Below, piece by piece: positions 58,383 to 64,000 of a DNA stretch of 64,000 nucleotides. Below the pieces are notes generated by a model that made no database searches, was not told the DNA's origin, and was given only the letters and a program-made list of their open reading frames with translations. The translations under genes were made by a program, and so were the position numbers. The DNA lies in the NCBI RefSeq assembly GCF_030813005.1, contig NZ_JAUSTU010000004.1:62001-126000 (forward strand), written 5' to 3'. Position 1 is the first letter of the stretch. Each line of letters begins with the position of its first letter. Source of the DNA: Robertmurraya andreesenii (GTDB lineage Bacteria > Bacillota > Bacilli > Bacillales > Cytobacillaceae).

Positions 58383-58576
58383 CAATTTTTCTGAAAGTTT
58401 TTATTAATTATTTTATTAAAATATTTCTGTATCATCCATTTAGATAAAATGGCGATCATTGGAGAAAATATGAAAGAAATCATATTATGAGGAAGTGTGG
58501 AATAGTGAAAAAAGCTTTTCCGTGTAGTATGATTAAAATGTTTTTATCTCATTAATGCGGAAAGGAAGTATTAGTT

Positions 58577-58990
58577 TTGATCGTAAAAGACATTGAGCAA
58601 TCCGTTCTTATTGACAAGCCAATAGAGAAGGTATGGGAGCATGTATCGACTGCTGAAGGAATTGGTTCATGGTTCATGCCAAGCGATTTTGAGTTGGAGG
58701 TTGGTCATGAATTTCATATTCAATCCCCTTTCGGCCCATCTCCCTGTAAGGTACTTGAAGTAGATCAACCCCATCTCATCAAATTTCTGTGGGATACTGA
58801 CGGCTGGGTGGTCTCTTTTATTTTGAAAGAAGTAGGAGAACAAACAGAATTCACTGTCATTCACGGGGGCTGGAAGGCTTCTGATGAAGTCGTTCCAAAA
58901 GCTGGAGAAGATGCAGCAGTGATTCGTGAACGTATGAATGGCGGCTGGGCTGGAATAGTAGGGAAACTAAAAAAGGTTGTCGAGGATTAA
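58577..58990 (+). CDS. SRPBCC/AHSA1-fold protein
   Basis: 137 residues: IEQSVLIDKPIEKVWEHVST, WFMPSDFELEVGHEF and FTVIHGGW match the START-like AHSA1 group (YndB-like) with a hydrophobic ligand cavity. TTG start 8 nt after AAAGGAAG. Divergent from the MarR gene, 280 bp away. Ligand unknown; the region between the two starts otherwise holds only the operon promoter. Confidence 0.82.
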   Translation: MIVKDIEQSVLIDKPIEKVWEHVSTAEGIGSWFMPSDFELEVGHEFHIQSPFGPSPCKVLEVDQPHLIKFLWDTDGWVVSFILKEVGEQTEFTVIHGGWKASDEVVPKAGEDAAVIRERMNGGWAGIVGKLKKVVED

Positions 58991-59092
58991 CAAAAGATCC
59001 TTTTCTAGTAATAATCGGACGATCTGAATAGATCATTCATTTTGTTTCTTGTCTGTAAGAAAGCATTACAAAAACATTTGTTTTTCATAGAT

Positions 59093-59127
59093 GAAGCTGC
59101 TCTTCACATAGAGCAGCTTCTACTTTT
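59093..59127 (+). terminator. Terminator-like hairpin after the AHSA1-fold gene
   Basis: GAAGCTGCTC / GAGCAGCTTC, 10-bp perfect stem with an 8-nt loop and TACTTTT tail; 100 nt past the stop. Confidence 0.7.
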
Positions 59128-59273
59128 AAGCCAATATCCCCCTTCTGACCTTCTCTTCATTTTTCAAAATATTTTAATTTCATTATTAGATTCTCTTTAA
59201 GAAGAAATTCATTGTTACCCTCTCCTCATTTCGATAAAATTGGGAATATAATCTATTAAATTGTGGTGATGGA

Positions 59274-59969
59274 ATGTTTAAGATTCTTTTAATCGAAGAT
59301 GATAGAGCCTTATTTCAGGAAATAAAGGAGCGGTTATCAGGCTGGTCCTACGAAGTATATGGAACCCCAAATTTCGATCAGGTCATGCAGCAATTTACTG
59401 CTGTTAAACCTGATCTTGTTTTGATTGATATCCAGTTGCCAAAATATGATGGATTCCACTGGTGTCGTATGATTCGCTCCCATTCGATTGTTCCAATCCT
59501 CTTCTTGTCCTCACGGGATCATCCAATGGATATGGTGATGGCCATGCAGCTAGGAGCTGATGATTTTGTTCAGAAGCCTTTTCATTTCGATGTTCTCGTT
59601 GCAAAAATTCAAGCAATTCTTCGTCGTGTCTATAACTATAATACCGAAGCGATTCAGCTGAGAACTTGGTGTGGTGCTACGATTGATTTTGAACGGAATC
59701 TTGTTACGAATGAAGCAGGAACAATTGAATTGTCCAAAAATGAAATTTTCATCCTAAAAAAATTGATTGAACAGAAGAATAAAATTGTTAGTCGCGAAGA
59801 CTTGATCAAGAGCCTGTGGGAGGACGAGCGCTTTGTTAGCGATAATACACTTACCGTTAATGTCAATCGGCTGCGGAAGAGGCTTGATGAAATTGGCCTC
59901 GGACATTTTATTGAAACGAAGGTTGGGCAAGGATATATCGCCTTAGAAGAGGAATCATCATATGATTAA
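59274..59969 (+). CDS. OmpR-family response regulator (BceR type)
   Basis: 231 residues. Receiver domain with acidic pair LIEDD, phosphorylated Asp in LVLIDIQLPK (about residue 52) and the conserved Lys in FVQKPF, then a winged-helix DNA-binding domain (LSKNEIFILKKLIEQ, VNRLRKRLDEIG). Opens a four-gene module: overlaps the kinase gene by 8 nt. Controls the downstream transporter genes through the TGACA-type repeat at 60962. Confidence 0.93.
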   Translation: MFKILLIEDDRALFQEIKERLSGWSYEVYGTPNFDQVMQQFTAVKPDLVLIDIQLPKYDGFHWCRMIRSHSIVPILFLSSRDHPMDMVMAMQLGADDFVQKPFHFDVLVAKIQAILRRVYNYNTEAIQLRTWCGATIDFERNLVTNEAGTIELSKNEIFILKKLIEQKNKIVSREDLIKSLWEDERFVSDNTLTVNVNRLRKRLDEIGLGHFIETKVGQGYIALEEESSYD

Positions 59970-60966
59970 AACCTTTTTATGTGAGAGACTGAGCTGGATT
60001 TTATTTATCCTATCTTTACATGTACTTTTCGTCTTTGTTGCTTTCTTGGATCCAGCGATCCCCATCTGGCCTGTTCTCTATATGCTTCTATTGTCAGGAG
60101 TCGCTTGTATGATTTTTCTAATCGTGAGATACCATAAGGAAAGCGGGTTCTATCGCTCCTTACTAGAATGGGAGGAAACTCTTGACTTAACCCAGATGAT
60201 AGAGCCAAATAGTCCCTTTGAAAAAATCGTCACTGAATCGCTTATCCGGCAAACAGAAAATTTAAAGCAGATGGCATCTGAACACCTCACTGCATTAGAA
60301 CAGGAAAAGGATGACCTGCTCTCATGGATTCATGAGGTAAAAACCCCGTTGACGACGATGCACTTAATGATTGATCGTATCGAAGACGAAAAATTGAAAG
60401 AGGAAATTTCCTATGAATGGTTGCGAATCCATCATCTCCTTGATCAACAGCTGCATCAACGACGGATCCCTTTTATTGAAAATGATCTATTTATTGAAGA
60501 AACAAATGTAAAAGAGATTTTAGTACAAGAGATCAAATCACTTCAATCATGGTGCATGCAAAAAGGGATTGGCTTTGATTTGGAGTTGCAGGTAACGCAG
60601 GTCTTATCTGATGCCAAGTGGCTAGCTTTTATTTTGAGACAGATATTAACAAATGCAGTCAAATATAGTTCTTCATCGGATATCTTGTTTAAAAGCTATG
60701 TCCGAAATGGGAGAATCGTGCTTGAAATCAAGGATTTTGGTAGAGGCATCGCAATACAGGATCTTCCCCGAATTTTTGATAAAGGATTTACATCCACTAC
60801 CTATCACAGCGACCACGTTGCAACTGGGATGGGCTTGTATCTTGCAAGAAAAGCCGCCCAATCGCTGTTAATTCATATTGAAGTCCAATCTAAGTTGAAT
60901 GTAGGAACGACTTTTTCCCTCATCTTTCCAAAAAGAAATGATTTTCACCATATCACAGGCGTGTGA
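59962..60966 (+). CDS. Intramembrane-sensing histidine kinase (BceS type)
   Basis: 334 residues. Two membrane helices close together at the N-terminus with almost no extracytoplasmic loop, which is the intramembrane-sensing class. H-box SWIHEVKTPLTTM (His about 124), N-box LRQILTNAVKYS, G-boxes KDFGRGIAIQDL and GMGLYLARK. Kinases of this class cannot detect peptide antibiotics alone but read transport flux through the partner BceAB transporter, which is encoded next. Confidence 0.93.
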   Translation: MIKTFLCERLSWILFILSLHVLFVFVAFLDPAIPIWPVLYMLLLSGVACMIFLIVRYHKESGFYRSLLEWEETLDLTQMIEPNSPFEKIVTESLIRQTENLKQMASEHLTALEQEKDDLLSWIHEVKTPLTTMHLMIDRIEDEKLKEEISYEWLRIHHLLDQQLHQRRIPFIENDLFIEETNVKEILVQEIKSLQSWCMQKGIGFDLELQVTQVLSDAKWLAFILRQILTNAVKYSSSSDILFKSYVRNGRIVLEIKDFGRGIAIQDLPRIFDKGFTSTTYHSDHVATGMGLYLARKAAQSLLIHIEVQSKLNVGTTFSLIFPKRNDFHHITGV

Positions 60967-60979
60967 CAATAATGTCACA
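60962..60979. promoter_or_regulatory. Response-regulator binding site upstream of the transporter genes
   Basis: TGTGACA-ATAA-TGTCACA, a perfect inverted repeat of the TGACA-N4-TGTCA form used by BceR-like regulators. It overlaps the end of the kinase gene, about 60 bp upstream of the transporter -10 box. Confidence 0.7.
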
Positions 60980-61007
60980 TGCTTTTGTTGTTTGTTCGTG
61001 GAATCAC

Positions 61008-61036
61008 AGGATTCGCTCTTCTCTCCCCTTTATAAT
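61008..61036 (+). promoter_or_regulatory. Activated promoter of the BceAB-type genes
   Basis: A perfect TATAAT (61031-61036) with no recognisable -35 at 17 bp (AGGATT), as expected of a promoter that depends on an activator bound upstream. Confidence 0.6.
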
Positions 61037-61082
61037 AAAGGCATAGAAGAAAACAACGAACGTATTGAAGGAGTGTATAGAT

Positions 61083-61844
61083 ATGCATATTTTAGAAGCA
61101 ACGAAAATTCATAAAAGCTATGGCAATAAATTCAACAGACAAGAAGTATTAAAGGGACTCGACATTCACATTGTGAAGGGTGAGTTTGTTAGTATTATGG
61201 GACCATCCGGGTCTGGGAAAACAACTCTCCTTAATGTACTGTCCTCGATCGACAAGGTCAGTGATGGATCGATTAAAATTAATGGAAAAGAAATCACCAG
61301 ATTAAAAGAGAAGGAACTGGCTGAATTCAGAAAACAGCAATTGGGGTTCATTTTTCAGGAGTATAATCTTCTCGATACCTTGACGGTCAAAGAAAATATT
61401 CTCCTCCCTCTCTCAATTGCCAAAATTTCAAGACATGCAGCCGAGCAAATGTTCAAAGATTTGGCGACAGAACTTGGTATTTACGAGGTAAGAGATAAGT
61501 ACCCCAATGAAATTTCTGGTGGACAAAAGCAGAGGACATCAGCTGCACGTGCTTTCATCCATGAGCCAAGCATTATTTTCGCCGATGAACCTACAGGGGC
61601 CCTTGATTCAAAATCAGCCTCAGACCTATTAAGTAAACTAAGTGAATTAAATGAAAAACGGAACGCAACCATTGCTATGGTCACCCATGATCCGATTGCA
61701 GCTAGTTACTCCCACAGAGTCATCTTCATTAAAGACGGTCGTATTCATAGCCAGCTTCATAAGGGAGAGCAATCACGCAATGATTTTTTCCAGGATATTA
61801 TGAAGACCCAAGGTGTACTAGGTGGTGTGCAATATGAGGGTTAA
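61083..61844 (+). CDS. BceA-type ABC transporter ATP-binding protein
   Basis: 253 residues. Walker A GPSGSGKTTLLN, Q-loop FIFQEYNLLDTLTVKENI, signature ISGGQKQRTSAARAF, Walker B IIFADEPTGALDS, H-loop MVTHDP. ATG 61083 follows AAGGAG. Overlaps the permease gene by 11 nt. Energises removal of peptide antibiotics from their cell-wall-precursor targets in characterised homologues. Confidence 0.93.
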   Translation: MHILEATKIHKSYGNKFNRQEVLKGLDIHIVKGEFVSIMGPSGSGKTTLLNVLSSIDKVSDGSIKINGKEITRLKEKELAEFRKQQLGFIFQEYNLLDTLTVKENILLPLSIAKISRHAAEQMFKDLATELGIYEVRDKYPNEISGGQKQRTSAARAFIHEPSIIFADEPTGALDSKSASDLLSKLSELNEKRNATIAMVTHDPIAASYSHRVIFIKDGRIHSQLHKGEQSRNDFFQDIMKTQGVLGGVQYEG

Positions 61845-63783
61845 TGAGCTTGTCTTACGCAACCTGAAAAAGAATTTTAAAAACTACTATCTCTATGTTT
61901 TTGCGTTAATTTTTAGCGCAGCCCTCTATTTTGCCTTTGTCACTCTGCAGTATGACCCATCTCTTGAAGAGGTAAAGGATACGGTCAAAGGAGCTGCATC
62001 TATTCGTGCAGCATCGGTTTTATTAGTGGTGATTGTTTCCATATTTCTTCTTTATGCAAACAATATTTTTATTAAGCGTCGCAGTAAGGAAATTGGATTA
62101 TTTCAATTAATTGGGATGACGAAAGGAAAAATTTTTCGCCTTTTAAGTGCGGAAAACTTTATTCTATACTTTGTTTCCTTATCTCTTGGAATCTTTGTTG
62201 GATTTGCCAGTTCAAGATTGATTCTCATGATCTTATTCAAAATTATCGGTGTTGATGATATTGAAACAACACTAAGGTTTTCAACAGAAGCCTTTACTCA
62301 AACCTTAATTGTTTTTAGTATTATCTATTTGTTCATTATGCTAATGAACCATCTTTTTATTAGACGGCAAAGCATTTTATCATTGTTTCGAGTCACTTCC
62401 TCTACAGAAGGAAAAATCAAAGGTCTTTCCGTCTGGCAGATGATCATTGGAATAGCTGGAATCGCACTGATTATTGTCGGTTATTACGTGTCTTCGAGAC
62501 TCTTTAGCGGAGATTTTACCGAAATGAACGAATTATTTCTCGCAATGGCTTTTATTCTGGGAACTGTCATTCTCGGCACATACCTTCTTTATAAAGGATC
62601 TGTAAGCTTTATCTTTCATCTAATACGTAAAGGGAAAAAAGGTTATTTAAATATTAATGAAGTACTTTCCTTGTCATCGATTATGTTTAGAATGAAGTCA
62701 AATGCGATGCTATTGACAATCATTACAACCGTTTCAGCACTTGCAATCGGGCTCTTGTCACTGAGCTATATCTCTTACTATTCAGCAGAAAAAAAGGCGG
62801 AAAATAATGTGGCTGGAGACTTCGCATTCACTGTTCCAAAGGATGCTCAAAAATTCAAACAAGCTTTAGACGAACAGAAAATAGCCTACACCACAATAGA
62901 GCATGAGGTTATCCAAATTAAGGTCAATATGAAAGACATTTTAGGTACAGACGGCAGTGGCCTATACGTTGATCCATCCGCAATGATTCTCCCTGCCGTT
63001 AGCGATAAAGACCTTCATGATTTCGACGTTTCACCAGATGAAACCATTTTTACAGGGTATAATGATCTATTGCAGAAATTCATGTCTTTAAAGGATTCAG
63101 GTCAGGTTGAGCTTAAAGGAAAGACTGAAATCATTCCTCAAATCTATTTGGGTCTTGAAAAAGATTATCTTATTTCATGGTATTTCACTAGTGGTGGGAT
63201 TCCGGTTGCGATTGTCGATGATAGCATATTCAAGCGTTTAAAGGACGATCAGGATCCAGAAATTCAAAAAGAATCATCGATCTTTATCGGATTTAATTTA
63301 CGGGACGACACACAAATGGAAAAAGCAAACGAGATTTTTCAGGAGCTTGGCTTTAGTGAAAATAGAATGCATGATTCTCGTCTTTCAATGAGTAATCAAG
63401 AGAAAGCAAACGTAGGGCTCATCATGTTTATCGTAGCCTTCTTAGGTTTAACATTCTTAATTACATCTGGCTGCATTCTCTATTTCAATCAAATGGGTGA
63501 AAGTGAAGAGGAAAAGCCGCACTATACGATTTTGCGCAAGCTCGGCTTTACACAAGCTGATCTATTAAGAGGAATCCGTTCAAAGCAAATTTTTAACTTT
63601 GGAATTCCATTAAGTATAGGCTTGCTTCATAGCTACTTTGCTGTTCAGTCAGGCTGGTTCTTATTCGGGACTGAGGTTTGGACTCCGATGATTGTGGTGA
63701 TGGTTCTCTATACAGCCCTTTATTCCATCTTTGGCTTCCTTTCCTTGGTGTATTATAAAAAAGTAATTAAGGAAGCACTATGA
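61834..63783 (+). CDS. BceB-type ABC transporter permease
   Basis: 649 residues, about ten membrane helices with the large extracytoplasmic domain (about residues 320-530) characteristic of BceB. N-terminal NELVLRNLKKNFKNYYLYV and IFIKRRSKEIGLFQLIGM are the FtsX-like first module; YTILRKLGFTQADLLRGI belongs to the second. Final gene of the regulator-kinase-ATPase-permease module; sensory partner of the kinase. Confidence 0.93.
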   Translation: MRVNELVLRNLKKNFKNYYLYVFALIFSAALYFAFVTLQYDPSLEEVKDTVKGAASIRAASVLLVVIVSIFLLYANNIFIKRRSKEIGLFQLIGMTKGKIFRLLSAENFILYFVSLSLGIFVGFASSRLILMILFKIIGVDDIETTLRFSTEAFTQTLIVFSIIYLFIMLMNHLFIRRQSILSLFRVTSSTEGKIKGLSVWQMIIGIAGIALIIVGYYVSSRLFSGDFTEMNELFLAMAFILGTVILGTYLLYKGSVSFIFHLIRKGKKGYLNINEVLSLSSIMFRMKSNAMLLTIITTVSALAIGLLSLSYISYYSAEKKAENNVAGDFAFTVPKDAQKFKQALDEQKIAYTTIEHEVIQIKVNMKDILGTDGSGLYVDPSAMILPAVSDKDLHDFDVSPDETIFTGYNDLLQKFMSLKDSGQVELKGKTEIIPQIYLGLEKDYLISWYFTSGGIPVAIVDDSIFKRLKDDQDPEIQKESSIFIGFNLRDDTQMEKANEIFQELGFSENRMHDSRLSMSNQEKANVGLIMFIVAFLGLTFLITSGCILYFNQMGESEEEKPHYTILRKLGFTQADLLRGIRSKQIFNFGIPLSIGLLHSYFAVQSGWFLFGTEVWTPMIVVMVLYTALYSIFGFLSLVYYKKVIKEAL

Positions 63784-63789
63784 AAAATT

Positions 63790-63837
63790 CAACGGGTATC
63801 ATTCACTTAGTTTGATACCCGTTGTTGTGATTTTTTT
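63790..63837 (+). terminator. Terminator of the BceRS-AB module
   Basis: A perfect 12-bp stem CAACGGGTATCA / TGATACCCGTTG with an 11-nt loop; a T7 run follows after 6 nt. Confidence 0.8.
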
Positions 63838-63990
63838 GCTATTGCAGACATCATATTGCAGGTTTGGTGACCACTGCTATGATTTTATTGTTCCAACAGG
63901 CATCATTCTCCCAATTGGATGACCTCCACCACCCTTTTTCCGCTCAAACGGGCATCATTCTCTCAGTGGCAAGCCTTATTTTGCTTACTC
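63790..63990. repeat. Degenerate repeat with about 52-bp spacing at the window end
   Basis: GGGTATCATTC (63794), AGACATCATAT (63847), AGGCATCATTC (63899) and GGGCATCATTC (63951) recur every 52-53 bp. The first lies inside the terminator stem. Units share ACGGGCATCATTCTC in the best copies. No gene is visible after 63783. Confidence 0.55.
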
Positions 63991-64000
63991 ATAAAATGAG

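Overview
The window is chromosomal DNA from a low-GC, spore-former-type Firmicute of the family Bacillaceae. The evidence is AGGAGG-type ribosome sites, frequent TTG and GTG starts, TreR/CcpA-type sites on a treP-treA-treR operon, and Bacillus-restricted small families (YvrJ, DUF2922, DUF1659, YkvA, YwaF, YebE, DUF4317). It is not close to B. subtilis: it carries a full glutaminyl-tRNA synthetase (GlnS) and a selenocysteine elongation factor (SelB), neither of which B. subtilis has. Genus cannot be fixed from sequence alone.

Layout. 1-9.9 kb is mostly core metabolism: a cut M42 peptidase, an M19 dipeptidase plus D-amino-acid aminotransferase pair, a Ktr K+ regulator, a membrane GGDEF-EAL protein behind a structured attenuator-like leader, sdaAB/sdaAA, and glnS. 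9.9-15.4 kb holds DUF4317 and the trehalose operon. 15.4-18.4 kb is an acyl-CoA ligase/acyl-CoA dehydrogenase pair with a cre site. 18.4-27.3 kb holds selB, a metallo-beta-lactamase-fold protein that has lost its main metal motif, YwaF behind a 20-bp-periodic repeat array, sbcCD and a cold-shock gene. 27.4-29.3 kb is a stretch of very small genes, a lone holin, an IS200 scrap and a tRNA-like gene with an abnormal anticodon domain. 30-34 kb holds unknown proteins and a complete type I toxin-antitoxin locus. 34-39 kb is a zone of gene decay (four broken genes within 2.5 kb). 40-43 kb is a BceAB-like ABC transporter without a two-component system. 43-45.3 kb contains a deletion junction joining a truncated HExxH protein to a broken lactate permease. 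46-49 kb is a CocE-type hydrolase and a divergent TetR gene sharing twin palindromic operators. 49-58.3 kb is one long peptide-utilisation operon. 59-63.8 kb is a complete BceRS-BceAB-type peptide-antibiotic sensing and resistance module.

How genes work together. The 49-58.3 kb operon couples a MarR regulator, a complete Dpp/Opp-type importer (binding protein, two permeases, two ATPases) and three hydrolases: an M24 'pita-bread' hydrolase lacking most metal ligands, a DppA-type M55 D-aminopeptidase and an M20 carbamoylase/allantoate-amidohydrolase-type enzyme. It is a self-contained import-and-cleave pathway whose substrate is not evident, and it is the best candidate here for an undescribed pathway. 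The other standout is the coexistence of selB, glnS and an odd tRNA-like gene with an 8+5 bp acceptor/T stack, which raises a question about unusual decoding but proves none.
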